Shown here: piece after piece, positions 7,742-15,537 of the stretch | How the letters are laid out: each line of letters opens with the position of its first letter | Position numbering within the stretch: the stretch's first letter is position 1 | Source: Shewanella jiangmenensis | GTDB taxonomy: Bacteria > Pseudomonadota > Gammaproteobacteria > Enterobacterales > Shewanellaceae | Direction: 5' to 3' | NCBI RefSeq assembly: GCF_018596335.1 | Contig: NZ_JAHEPS010000006.1 | Location: 62,001 to 126,000, forward strand | DNA length: 64,000 nucleotides | Program-made: the position numbers and the translations under genes | The notes under the pieces: generated by a model | Seen by the model: only the letters and a program-made list of their open reading frames with translations | What the model was told of the DNA's origin: nothing | The model's database searches: none

Positions 7742-8215
7742 TTAGCCCGGATTGGCAAAGCGGCGTCTGTCTTCCTCGGTCGCCCCTTCGTTGCACTCGC
7801 CGCGAATTTCGGCGCGGTCGCGCTCAATCAAGCGGCTCAGCTCCACGCTGCCTTCGCGGCAATAGCCAGACATTTCAAGGGTGCGGGCAAGCCCAAGTTC
7901 AATCTGCTCGGTCCATTCGGTGAGGTCGGGTTGCATCGCCACCGCGCGCCCAGGGCTGCGGCCTTGCTGCTGACGGCTTTGACGCAGCGGCGCGTTTACT
8001 GCCTCCTCCGCCATACTGCTGTCGTTGCCAGTCATGACTGTGTAGGTAAAGAGTTTCAGGCCGTCAGCGGCTATGTTGGTGCTGAGGCGGTCGCGGATTT
8101 TGGCGTCCGGACGCGCCATGACGTCGGCGGGCGAGGGGGCTGAGCTGCAGCCTGCAAGCTGTGGAAGGAGGGCTGCGGCTGACATCAGCGCCACAAGGCG
8201 TAAACTGGCTGACAC
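7742..8215 (-). CDS. Unrecognised small lipoprotein
   Basis: The frame continues upstream, but it would overlap the divergent gene at 8294. A GTG at 8215 preceded by GGAG gives a normal lipoprotein signal: a short basic start, a hydrophobic core and lipobox LAGC with Cys about residue 23. The mature part (about 135 residues) is hydrophilic, rich in Arg and Glu, with one further Cys pair (YCREG and GECNEG). It ends in EEDRRRFANPG. I do not recognise the family. It is divergent from the COG3235 gene. The assignment as a lipoprotein is firm; the function is unknown. Confidence 0.65.
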   Translation of the reverse strand: MSASLRLVALMSAAALLPQLAGCSSAPSPADVMARPDAKIRDRLSTNIAADGLKLFTYTVMTGNDSSMAEEAVNAPLRQSRQQQGRSPGRAVAMQPDLTEWTEQIELGLARTLEMSGYCREGSVELSRLIERDRAEIRGECNEGATEEDRRRFANPG

Positions 8216-8293
8216 TGTATTCTTTCTCCGAAAATCACCGATAATCACACTCAGCAAGAGTACTGATGTTAATCGCGGAGTCAAAGGGAATTC

Positions 8294-8983
8294 ATGCTGC
8301 AATTTTGGCAACACGCATTTGAAACGGTTGAGTGGCAGGGCGATGGCTCGCGGCTGCTGGGGCTGATATTGCTGCTTCTCTGGCTGTGGCTGATTTGGCC
8401 ATCGCAGCAACTTAAACAGCTGCTTGGTCAAAAATCGGTGCAGCTGCGGGTAACCCTGTCTCTCGCGGTCATCATGGGGCTGTGGCTGTTTAATGCCAGT
8501 ATTCATGGCATGCTGCAGCTGCATTTTCTTGGGCTGATTGTGCTGATGCTGATGTTTTCCTGGCGCCTTGCCAGCGTGCTTGCCCTGCTGCCGACGGCGT
8601 TTTACTGCCTGTTGGTGCTGAAAGACCCGCTGCTCGTGGGCGCCTATGGGCTGATGGGCGTGTGTCTGCCGCTGTTTATTGCCTTTGTGGTGCAAAACCG
8701 CTGCTATTACCTGCTGCCTAAAAATCCCTTTGTGCTGATTTTTGTCAGTGGCTTTGTCAACGCAGGCCTTTCCCAGTTGACCCACGAAGGGCTGTGGGGC
8801 TTGTGGTTGTGGGGCTCGGGTTTGGTGAGCGTCGATGTGCTGTGGCACAGCTACTGGTCGCTGTCGATTTTGATGATGTTTCCCGAGGCGCTGTTAAATG
8901 GCATGGCGGTGACCTTGCTGCTGGTGTACCGGCCCGAATGGCTGGCGGACTATTCGGACCGCGATTACCTGTGGCGCTCCTGA
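8294..8983 (+). CDS. Integral membrane protein, COG3235 (CbiM/ECF-permease-like)
   Basis: AGGGAATTC precedes the ATG at 8294. The 229-residue protein is almost entirely hydrophobic with about six to seven membrane segments. HFLGLIVLMLMFSWRLA near the middle and PEALLNGMAVTLLLVYRPEW at the end are the stretches I associate with COG3235, which is remotely related to the CbiM-type substrate-capture permeases of energy-coupling-factor transporters. No ATPase or T-component gene is beside it, so transport of cobalt, nickel or anything else is not shown. The gene is divergent from the small lipoprotein gene. Confidence 0.7.
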   Translation: MLQFWQHAFETVEWQGDGSRLLGLILLLLWLWLIWPSQQLKQLLGQKSVQLRVTLSLAVIMGLWLFNASIHGMLQLHFLGLIVLMLMFSWRLASVLALLPTAFYCLLVLKDPLLVGAYGLMGVCLPLFIAFVVQNRCYYLLPKNPFVLIFVSGFVNAGLSQLTHEGLWGLWLWGSGLVSVDVLWHSYWSLSILMMFPEALLNGMAVTLLLVYRPEWLADYSDRDYLWRS

Positions 8984-9109
8984 ATAAGCAGCTGAGAGGT
9001 GCTTGACAAGCAGGCGGCGCCATTGCATCTTTACGCCGCTTCCTGAAGCGCTTTTTTGTGTAGCCGCCAAGCATGCATATCTGACATGGCATATCCCGAA
9101 TTGCCTACC

Positions 9110-9159
9110 CGGCATTGCAAATCGGGCATTGCAAATCGGGCATGGCAAATTCGGCATGG
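9110..9159. repeat. About 3.6 copies of a 14-bp repeat before the ferredoxin-reductase gene
   Basis: Copies of GGCATTGCAAATCG type begin at 9110, 9124, 9138 and 9152. The last partial copy contains the first candidate ATG (9156) of the next gene, so the repeat reaches into its translation start region. Confidence 0.82.
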
Positions 9160-9173
9160 AGAGCCCACTCAGC

Positions 9174-10352
9174 ATGACCACCTTTTACCTTGATGGCCGT
9201 CCTCTGGAGGCACTTTCTTCTGAGCCTCAGCCTTCCGATAGAGCGCCTTCCGACACAGTTCCTTCGAACAGTGCTTCTTCAGAGCAAGCATCGTCGCCGG
9301 CTCACGGGGGCGAAACCCTGCACCGCGCCTTGCTTCGTCTGGGTGTCGCGCACAATTATTCCTGCACCAAGGGCGTGTGCCGCTGCTGCCTGGTGAAACT
9401 CACAACCGGCGTGCCCACAGCCCGCGCGCAAAAGGGGCTTGAGGATGAGCTTAAAGCCGACGGCTGGGTATTTGGCTGCCAATCCGTCATTAAGCCCGGG
9501 ATGCGTTTTGAGACCACAGATGATGGTTTTTGCGAGGCAGTGCTGGTGGCAAGGCGCAGCCTGTCGCCTGAGGTGTATGAGCTGGTTTTTGCCATACCGC
9601 CTGCTTTGATGGAGTCCTCCGCGGGAGAACCCAAAGTGCGCTCGCCAGAGGCAGACGCTGCCAAGCCCGTCTTTGCCCCTCTGTCGCCCTTTATCGCCGG
9701 TCAGTGTGTGTCACTCCTTGGTGGTGAGGGCTTTGGCCGTACCTACGGTATTGCCGATGTAAGCTTCCCCGCTGCCGATACCCGTTACCATATTTCCCTG
9801 CATGTCAGGCGCAAGCGTAACGGCAGTTTCAGCCAGTGGCTTTGCGACGCACTTGAGATTGGCGCGCCCCTTAAGCTTTCCCGCCCGTGGGGGCGAAGCC
9901 ATTATTTGCCTGATTTTCAAAATGATGAGCTTATTTTCGTTGCCTTTGGCAGCGGCATTGGCCCGGCTGCGGCCGTGGTGCGCGAGGCACTTAACTGTGG
10001 GCATCAAAAGCCCATCAGCCTCTATCACGCCGATCGTTACCCAAGCGACCTTTATCAGCACAAGGCGCTGCTTAAACTCATGTTGGAAAAACGCCAGTTT
10101 TTCTATCAGGGGCTGATTGCGGCCGAAACCGAGCGTGAGCGGATTGACCATCACAGAGTACAGCTTGCCGATGTGGAGACCCAGCTTAAGGCGCGTCACA
10201 CCCTGGGGCGGGGCAGCAGGCTGTTTTTATTCGGTGATGCCGACAAAGTCGCGCAGATTACCGAATACGCCTTTTTGAATGCACTGGAGATGGACCGCAT
10301 TCACGCCCAGTCCTTTGAATACCGGGATTTACGCCGCCGGCCTCGGCGCTGA
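9174..10352 (+). CDS. [2Fe-2S] ferredoxin domain fused to FAD/NAD(P)H oxidoreductase
   Basis: The start is placed at 9174 (MTTFYLDG), with GGAG 12 bp upstream; 9156 is an alternative. The plant-type ferredoxin domain covers about residues 1-105, with cluster cysteines in SCTKGVCRCC and a fourth in FGCQSV. A flavin reductase domain follows, with GRTYGIAD for FAD and FGSGIGPAAAV for the pyridine nucleotide. The protein (392 residues) would pass electrons between NAD(P)H, flavin and the iron-sulphur cluster in the cytoplasm; the partner is unknown. Oddly, five Ser/Pro-rich pentapeptides are inserted inside the ferredoxin domain between its first strands and the cluster loop. Confidence 0.83.
   Translation: MTTFYLDGRPLEALSSEPQPSDRAPSDTVPSNSASSEQASSPAHGGETLHRALLRLGVAHNYSCTKGVCRCCLVKLTTGVPTARAQKGLEDELKADGWVFGCQSVIKPGMRFETTDDGFCEAVLVARRSLSPEVYELVFAIPPALMESSAGEPKVRSPEADAAKPVFAPLSPFIAGQCVSLLGGEGFGRTYGIADVSFPAADTRYHISLHVRRKRNGSFSQWLCDALEIGAPLKLSRPWGRSHYLPDFQNDELIFVAFGSGIGPAAAVVREALNCGHQKPISLYHADRYPSDLYQHKALLKLMLEKRQFFYQGLIAAETERERIDHHRVQLADVETQLKARHTLGRGSRLFLFGDADKVAQITEYAFLNALEMDRIHAQSFEYRDLRRRPRR
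9232..9306. repeat. Five degenerate 15-bp units inside the ferredoxin domain
   Basis: In frame units from 9232 encode EPQPS, DRAPS, DTVPS, NSASS and EQASS. DNA similarity is low but the period of 15 with a serine at the end of each unit is clear. Same period as in the MATE, DUF2986 and DUF1289 genes. Confidence 0.65.
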
Positions 10353-10556
10353 AAGCCCCATTTTCACGCCGCTGGAAATAGACACTGGAAAAAGGTGCCA
10401 TTGAGCTGGGCTAAAATCGAAAACTCAGGGTTTACGATTGCTGACAAATGGACGGTCAATCTCGACTTTTCGACAGTGTTTTTTTGTTTTTCATTGTGTT
10501 AACTTGAGCCTCAACCATTTCTAAGTGCCTGATCATGGTTATTTCAAGGACGAAGC

Positions 10557-10985
10557 ATGCAAATACGGTTAGCCTCTGACAACGATCTCGACAATCTTGT
10601 GCCTCTGTTTAACGCCTATCGCCAGAGCCTGGGTCAGACATCCGATCCTATCGGTGGCCGTGAGTTCCTGTCGGCAAGGCTGCAGGAAAATGACTCGGTA
10701 ATATTTGTGGCCATGGATGAACACTCCGCCATCGGTTTTATTCAGCTGTACCCGTCTTTTTCATCCATCCATTTAAAACCCATCTGGTATTTTGACGACA
10801 GCTACGTCACGCCGGCCTATCGTGACAGGGGCGTGGCCCAATTGCTGTCGCAAAAAGCGCTGGAGCTTGCGCTGGAAGCGGATGTGCTGTGCGTGCGCCG
10901 CACTCTGGTGAATGCCAATACTTCGGTGGTACTCGATACCGACACGGGCGATCGCCATATTTACGACCTGATGAACGTAGGCTGA
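10557..10985 (+). CDS. GNAT-family N-acetyltransferase
   Basis: AAGGA lies 8 bp before the ATG. The 142-residue protein has the Gcn5-related fold: IRLASDNDLDNLVPLFNAY at the start, FVAMDEHSAIGFIQLYPSF as strands 3-4, and YRDRGVAQLLSQKALELA as the acetyl-CoA binding motif A (R-x-x-G-x-A). DDSYVTPAYR is the usual strand before it. It should acetylate an amine; the substrate is not indicated. It stands alone, with 204 bp of sequence upstream in which I see no gene. Confidence 0.87.
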   Translation: MQIRLASDNDLDNLVPLFNAYRQSLGQTSDPIGGREFLSARLQENDSVIFVAMDEHSAIGFIQLYPSFSSIHLKPIWYFDDSYVTPAYRDRGVAQLLSQKALELALEADVLCVRRTLVNANTSVVLDTDTGDRHIYDLMNVG

Positions 10986-11087
10986 GGCGCCTCGCTGCTG
11001 CCGACATTGTCCTGCCACTGACACCCCTGTTAGAATGCGGCCCATTTTGAGATGTTGACTCATCTTGGTGAAAGATCAGGGGGATGC

Positions 11088-11792
11088 ATGAATAAAGGGT
11101 TGATTACCAATGGTCTGGCGGCGGCAGTGACCGCTGCCGGGGTTGCTTCGTCACAGCCGCTGGTGACCTCGGTGGGGCTGTTTGCCCTCTCCGGCGCCGT
11201 TACCAACGAGCTTGCCATTCACATGCTGTTTGAAAAGGTGCCGGGCCTTTACGGCTCAGGCGTCATTCCCGCCAAATTTGAAGCCTTTAAACGCGCCATT
11301 CACGATCTGATGATGGAGCAGTTTTTTACCGACGAAAACATCGACCGGTTTCTCTCCGGCGGCGCCGGCAACCGCGCACTCGACCTCTCGGGCGTGATTG
11401 AAAAAGTCGATTTAACCCCGGCCTTTGATGCGCTGGTTGCCACCGTGGCCCAGTCGTCCTTCGGCGGCATGTTGTCGATGTTTGGCGGCGTTGAGGCGCT
11501 TGCGCCCATGAAGGCGCCCTTTGAAGAAAAAATGAAGGCCTCCATCACCGATATCGCTGCATCGGATGAATTCCATGATTTACTGCGCGCCGAGCTTGAA
11601 CGGCCGGAAATGCTCAATGATTTCAAAGGGCAGATTGGTCAGATAGTGCAGGCACGCCTCGATGAACTGACGCCGGAGCTGGTAAAACAGCTGGTACAGA
11701 ACATGATCCGCGAGCATCTGGGCTGGCTGGTGGTGTGGGGCGGGGTGTTTGGCGGTCTTATTGGTCTTGTTGCCGGCCTTGTGCAGGGATAA
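11088..11792 (+). CDS. DUF445 family membrane protein
   Basis: The ATG at 11088 has AGGGGG seven bases upstream; the longer frame from 11052 lacks one. The 234-residue protein has an N-terminal membrane segment, a long helical region and a C-terminal segment (LVVWGGVFGGLIGLVAGLV). GAVTNELAIHMLFEKVPGL is the family's conserved N-terminal motif, followed by GVIPAKFEAFK. DUF445 proteins are inner-membrane proteins of unknown role found in many bacteria; this one is shorter than the E. coli YjiN type. Unlinked to a clear partner. Confidence 0.8.
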   Translation: MNKGLITNGLAAAVTAAGVASSQPLVTSVGLFALSGAVTNELAIHMLFEKVPGLYGSGVIPAKFEAFKRAIHDLMMEQFFTDENIDRFLSGGAGNRALDLSGVIEKVDLTPAFDALVATVAQSSFGGMLSMFGGVEALAPMKAPFEEKMKASITDIAASDEFHDLLRAELERPEMLNDFKGQIGQIVQARLDELTPELVKQLVQNMIREHLGWLVVWGGVFGGLIGLVAGLVQG

Positions 11793-11845
11793 ACTGGTTT
11801 TGGGTTAATTTTTAACCGGTCAATTGCCTTGAAAAGGACAGCACC

Positions 11846-12193
11846 ATGGCGAATGTCGATACCATCAATTATCTGGAGATCCCGTGCCGGGATTTAAGTG
11901 CCACCAAAACCTTTTTTGCGGCGGCGTTTGGCTGGCGCTTTATGGATTATGGCCCGGAGTACAGCTGTTTTCTGGACGGTGGCATCGATGGCGCCTTTTA
12001 TCAGGCCAAGGCAGCGTTCAGTGCCAGTTCGGCGCCGCTCTTGGTGTTTTACAGCGATAATCTGGCGCTGAAGCAAGAGCAAATCATGCACCATGGCGGC
12101 CAGATAGTGCGCTCTGTGTTCAGCTTCCCGGGTGGGCGGCGGTTTCATTTCAGCTGCCCGAGCGGCAATGAATATGCGGTCTGGTCTGAGTAA
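11846..12193 (+). CDS. VOC-family (glyoxalase-like) protein
   Basis: AAGGACAGCACC precedes the ATG. The 115-residue protein is a single-domain vicinal oxygen chelate protein: NYLEIPCRDLSATKTFF at the start, then FGWRFMDYGPEYSCF, and GGRRFHFSCPSGNEYAVW at the end where the last metal-ligand Glu normally lies. Members of this subgroup dimerise; many are annotated as glyoxalase or dioxygenase-like without a known substrate. No functional neighbour points to a role. Confidence 0.83.
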   Translation: MANVDTINYLEIPCRDLSATKTFFAAAFGWRFMDYGPEYSCFLDGGIDGAFYQAKAAFSASSAPLLVFYSDNLALKQEQIMHHGGQIVRSVFSFPGGRRFHFSCPSGNEYAVWSE

Positions 12194-12222
12194 GTCTCGT
12201 CTTTAACGGCAGTAACGGTGGC

Positions 12223-12282
12223 GTGAACTCATGCTACGTGAACTCATGCTACGTGAGCTGATGCTACATGAACTAATGCTAT
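12223..12282. repeat. Four 15-bp tandem repeats between the VOC and tautomerase genes
   Basis: GTGAACTCATGCTAC occurs twice unchanged, then as GTGAGCTGATGCTAC and ATGAACTAATGCTAT. The array starts 30 bp after the VOC stop and ends 29 bp before the next start. Each unit has ATG and GTG triplets but no open frame of note. Confidence 0.9.
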
Positions 12283-12311
12283 CGGTACCGCCCGGGCTTC
12301 AGGAGTAGTTT

Positions 12312-12743
12312 GTGCCCCATTGTAAAATCGATTTTTCGGCAAATGTCCCCGGCCATCAAGTGGCTGAGCGCCTTACCCGCGCCTGCCACGGCGCTATGCT
12401 GGCATCGCAGTTGTTTGAGCCATCTTCAGTAAAAACCCGCGCCATTGAAGCGGATGCCGCCCTTACCGGCACTGCATCAGACAGCTTTATTCATGTGGAT
12501 ATCGCCATTATGCCGGGGCGCAGTGATAGCCAGAAGCAGGCGCTGCTTGCGGCCCTTGTGGCAGCGATTGACGACTGTGGCGTGGTGGCATCGAGTCTGA
12601 CGCTGGAAGTCAGGGAGCTTAATCAGGCGTTTTATGTCAAAAAACTGAGCGCCCCGGGTTTGGATAGCCGCCCGATTGCTCAACATCAAACAAGCAGCCG
12701 CTCGGGCAAGCAAGCGCAAAGCCGCGCGGGAAAGCCTGAGTAG
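12312..12743 (+). CDS. 5-carboxymethyl-2-hydroxymuconate isomerase family protein (tautomerase superfamily)
   Basis: A GTG start at 12312 has AGGAG upstream. After Met removal the protein begins with proline (PHCKIDFSANV), the catalytic base of the tautomerase superfamily. The first 115 residues align with CHMI/HpcD enzymes of homoprotocatechuate breakdown, including FIHVDIAIMPGR and LTLEVRELN. The other pathway genes are absent nearby, so the physiological substrate may differ. The C-terminus (SRSGKQAQSRAGKPE) is extra, low in complexity and looks like a 24-bp duplication (12696-12743) that includes the stop codon. DUF1289 follows after 8 bp. Confidence 0.78.
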   Translation: MPHCKIDFSANVPGHQVAERLTRACHGAMLASQLFEPSSVKTRAIEADAALTGTASDSFIHVDIAIMPGRSDSQKQALLAALVAAIDDCGVVASSLTLEVRELNQAFYVKKLSAPGLDSRPIAQHQTSSRSGKQAQSRAGKPE

Positions 12744-12751
12744 GCCGCATC

Positions 12752-13066
12752 ATGGATAAGCTGCCATCACCTTGCGTACGCAACTGCTGTCTCGATGACA
12801 GCGACATTTGTGTCGGCTGTGGTCGCAGTTACGATGAAATTCTTGCCTGGCACAATGTCGGTATCGACGGTCAGCGCGAAATCCTTGAGCGTGCGGGCGT
12901 AAGGCTAATGGGGCTGCGGGGGGCCGGGTCAGAACTTTCTGAACTACAATCTTCTAAACGACAGCTTTCTAAACCACAGCCTTCTAAACCACAGCCTTCT
13001 AAACCACAGCGTCCTAAATCAGAGCTTTCTAAAGCGCCGGACATTGAGAAGCCGAAAAACGGTTAA
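12752..13066 (+). CDS. DUF1289 family cysteine-rich small protein with repeat tail
   Basis: The first 55 residues are the DUF1289 domain: SPCVRNCCLDDSDICVGCGRS holds the conserved cysteines (pieces CVRNC and CVGCG) and is followed by DEILAWHNVG. Four cysteines suggest metal or cluster binding; function unknown. The remaining half (about residues 60-104) is a Ser/Lys/Pro/Gln tail made by seven 15-bp repeats. Ordinary DUF1289 proteins end near residue 60-80. It is probably translated from the same mRNA as the tautomerase and is followed by a strong terminator. Confidence 0.83.
   Translation: MDKLPSPCVRNCCLDDSDICVGCGRSYDEILAWHNVGIDGQREILERAGVRLMGLRGAGSELSELQSSKRQLSKPQPSKPQPSKPQRPKSELSKAPDIEKPKNG
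12932..13036. repeat. Seven 15-bp tandem repeats in the DUF1289 gene
   Basis: Units from 12932 in steps of 15; the type unit is CAGCCTTCTAAACCA (Q-P-S-K-P), present twice without change. Central copies are nearly identical and outer copies diverge, as expected from slippage growth. Confidence 0.92.
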
Positions 13067-13100
13067 ACGGCAGATAATTGCTTATGTTCATATAAAAAAT

Positions 13101-13126
13101 GCCCCGCAGTTGCGGGGCGTTTTTTT
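13101..13126. terminator. Strong terminator after DUF1289
   Basis: GCCCCGCA pairs with TGCGGGGC and is followed by seven T; six A precede it. It ends the tautomerase-DUF1289 transcript and could also act on the minus strand. Confidence 0.88.
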
Positions 13127-13130
13127 AGCT

Positions 13131-13202
13131 GAGCTCTCTTAAACCTCTGAGCTATCTAAAATCTCTGAGCTATCTAAAACCTCTGAGCTCTCTTAAACCT
13201 CT
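13131..13202. repeat. Four 18-bp tandem repeats after the terminator
   Basis: Units at 13131, 13149, 13167 and 13185: GAGCTCTCTTAAACCTCT and GAGCTATCTAAAACCTCT types alternate with one or two changes. The first and last copies are identical. They lie in the convergent gap between DUF1289 and asnB. Confidence 0.92.
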
Positions 13203-13222
13203 GAAGCGGCCGAACTCTCCGC

Positions 13223-13258
13223 ACTTTCATCACTGGCCGAACTTTCATCACTGGCTGA
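13223..13258. repeat. Two 18-bp tandem copies, 20 bp from the previous array
   Basis: ACTTTCATCACTGGCCGA is followed by ACTTTCATCACTGGCTGA, one mismatch. On the minus strand this reads as Ser-Ala-Ser-Asp-Glu codons in the same frame as asnB, but beyond two stop codons. Confidence 0.85.
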
Positions 13259-13339
13259 AGAGTGAGCTGCTCAGGCGCGGCGTTGTGTGTCACCGAGGCT
13301 TAAGCTTTCCACCCACTCAGTGCGACAGCGTGAGGCGCA

Positions 13340-15004
13340 TCAGTAGCTCTGTGCATGCACTTCGCGCACCGCGCGGCCGGAGGGGTCAATGATCCCCTGC
13401 AGGCTTGCATCCCAGGCGAGCGCCTCGGGGGTAGAGCAGGCCACACTCTTGCCGCCCGGTACCGTAAGAGCTGCCGATTCCAGCGGGAACAGCTCTTCAA
13501 AGAAACAGCGGTAGAAGTAAGCCTCTTTGGTTTCCGGCGTGTTGTGCGGGAAACGGAAGCGGGCGTTGGCCAGCTGCAAATCATCCACCTGCGCGGCGGC
13601 CACTTCTTTTAGGCCATCAATCCAGCTGTAGCCTACGCCATCACTGAACTGCTCCTTCTGACGCCAGGCAATTTCGGCCGGCAGTTTGTGCTCAAAGGCG
13701 GTGCGAAGAATGTGCTTCTCGATTTTGCCCTTGCCGGACATCTTGGCGGCGGGGTTTAAGCGCATCGCCACATCCATAAATTCTTTATCAAGGAAGGGCA
13801 CCCGTGCTTCGAGGCCCCAGGCCGCCATGGCCTTGTTGGCGCGCAGGCAGTCGAACAGATGCAGCTTGTCGAGTTTACGCACCAGCTCCTCGTGGAAGGC
13901 CTGTGGGTTTGGCGCCTTGTGGAAATACAGGTAGCCGCCAAAAAGCTCATCCGCACCCTCACCCGAGAGCACCATCTTGATACCCATCGCCTTGATTTTA
14001 CGCGCCATCAAGTACATGGGTGTGGCGGCGCGGATGGTGGTGACATCATAGGTTTCCAGGTGATAAATCACATCCTTGATGGCATCCAGCCCTTCCTGGA
14101 AGGTGAAGTGGATCTCGTGATGAATGGTGCCGATGGCATCTGCTACCTTGCGGGACGCGGCCAGATCCGGCGAGCCCTTGAGTCCCACGGCAAAAGAGTG
14201 CAGCTGCGGCCACCAGGCTTCGCTTTCGTCGTTATCTTCGATGCGGCGCTTGGCGAAGGTTTGGGTAATGGCAGACACGATGGAGGAATCGAGACCACCC
14301 GACAGCAGCACGCCGTAGGGTACATCTGACATCAGCTGACGCTTAACGGCGGCTTCCAGTGCGGCGCGCAGTTCATCCACGCTGGCCTCGTTGTCGGCGA
14401 CTGCCTCATAGGACTGCCAGTCGCGCTGGTAGTAGCGCACTGCCTCGCCTGTGTCGCTTGACAGATACTGACCGGGCGCAAAGGTTTCAACGGTTTTGCA
14501 CACGGGCACCAGCGCCTTCATTTCAGAGGCGACATAAAAGTTACCCTTGGCATCGCGGCCGGTGTACAGCGGAATAATGCCGATATGATCGCGGCCGATG
14601 AGGTAGCTCTGTTTGGCCTTGTCGTACAGCACAAAGGCGAAGATGCCGTTCAGTTTATCCAGAAATTCAGTGCCGTATTCCTGATACAGCGCCAGAATGA
14701 CCTCGCAGTCGCTGTTGGTCTGGTAGCTGTACTTGTCGCCAAGCTCAGCCTTGAGCTCTTTGTGGTTGTAGATTTCGCCGTTCACGGCCAATACCAGATT
14801 GCCATCTTCACTCAAAAGCGGCTGTGCACCGTGCTCAATGTCAACAATAGCCAGACGCTCGTGGGCCAGCACTGCATGGTCATCGGCATAAATACCCGAC
14901 CAGTCCGGGCCGCGGTGACGCAGCAGTTTGGACATTTCCAGCGCCACCTGGCGCATTGCACGGGCATCGGACTGGATATCAAGAATGGCGAAAATCGAAC
15001 ACAT
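13340..15004 (-). CDS. asnB: Asparagine synthetase B (glutamine-hydrolysing)
   Basis: The ATG at 15004 with GGAG upstream makes a 554-residue protein starting MCSIFAILD; Cys2 becomes the N-terminal nucleophile of the glutaminase domain after Met removal. The frame is open further upstream but that would bury the catalytic Cys. The glutaminase domain covers about 1-205, with RGPDWSG and VNGEIYNH. The synthetase domain has the PP-loop LLSGGLDSSI and later SGEGADELFGGY. It makes Asn from Asp, Gln and ATP in the cytoplasm. Length equals E. coli AsnB. Beyond the stop the frame goes on through 22 codons, a second TGA and a Ser/Asp/Glu-rich stretch. Confidence 0.96.
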   Translation of the reverse strand: MCSIFAILDIQSDARAMRQVALEMSKLLRHRGPDWSGIYADDHAVLAHERLAIVDIEHGAQPLLSEDGNLVLAVNGEIYNHKELKAELGDKYSYQTNSDCEVILALYQEYGTEFLDKLNGIFAFVLYDKAKQSYLIGRDHIGIIPLYTGRDAKGNFYVASEMKALVPVCKTVETFAPGQYLSSDTGEAVRYYQRDWQSYEAVADNEASVDELRAALEAAVKRQLMSDVPYGVLLSGGLDSSIVSAITQTFAKRRIEDNDESEAWWPQLHSFAVGLKGSPDLAASRKVADAIGTIHHEIHFTFQEGLDAIKDVIYHLETYDVTTIRAATPMYLMARKIKAMGIKMVLSGEGADELFGGYLYFHKAPNPQAFHEELVRKLDKLHLFDCLRANKAMAAWGLEARVPFLDKEFMDVAMRLNPAAKMSGKGKIEKHILRTAFEHKLPAEIAWRQKEQFSDGVGYSWIDGLKEVAAAQVDDLQLANARFRFPHNTPETKEAYFYRCFFEELFPLESAALTVPGGKSVACSTPEALAWDASLQGIIDPSGRAVREVHAQSY

Positions 15005-15349
15005 AACAAACTCCGGCTTCAACTGAAGGTGCATCAATGTAGAAGCCACTTTGCCAGCGTTTTTTGCAGCAATCAAATGCCAAATATGAATAAACGTCAT
15101 TTCTGTTGGCTTTTGTGTGATGTTTTCAACGTTTTTTACGCCATTGAAATATGGATTATTCAAAAACAGCTCAAGAATATTGGTGATTGTGATTTTGCCA
15201 TCGACCAGGCACAGGTTGGATTGGTTTTTTATCAGTTACGCCGAAAAAATTAAGCTTTTCTTAAAAAAGTCTGCCTTTGATTAAAAAAGAGCGTGTTTGG
15301 CTGAAAACTGCGCTGCGGCGGGCTGAGATGAGGTCAACGAAGGGTGAAC

Positions 15350-15387
15350 CTAGTGATGTAACTAAGAACTAGTGATGTAACTAAGAA
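15350..15387. repeat. Perfect 19-bp tandem duplication
   Basis: CTAGTGATGTAACTAAGAA occurs twice without change in the 533-bp gap between asnB and the M28 peptidase gene. The gap otherwise holds the asnB leader and promoter region; I see no gene in it. Confidence 0.92.
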
Positions 15388-15490
15388 CTTGGGATTTGGC
15401 TTACGTTAATGCTGCGGATGTGCATGCAGTGCTGAAAGATTGCAGTTCGTAGCCTTAAAGCCAAAGTCGTAAAGCATAAGGCCTTAAAGC

Positions 15491-15518
15491 AAAAGGGCTT
15501 CGTCATGAAGCCCTTTCG
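15491..15518 (-). terminator. Terminator after the M28 peptidase gene
   Basis: AAAGGGCTTC and GAAGCCCTTT form a 10-bp stem with a 5-base loop. On the minus strand it is followed by TTTTGCTTT, about 20 bp after the peptidase stop. Confidence 0.72.
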
Positions 15519-15537
15519 TAAGGCAGCAGCAGGCTTG

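Noticed and set aside
13193..13342. Possible TGA read-through (selenocysteine-like) at the asnB end
   Set aside because: AsnB has its normal length and ending at the first stop, and two stops intervene; no supporting structure was seen.
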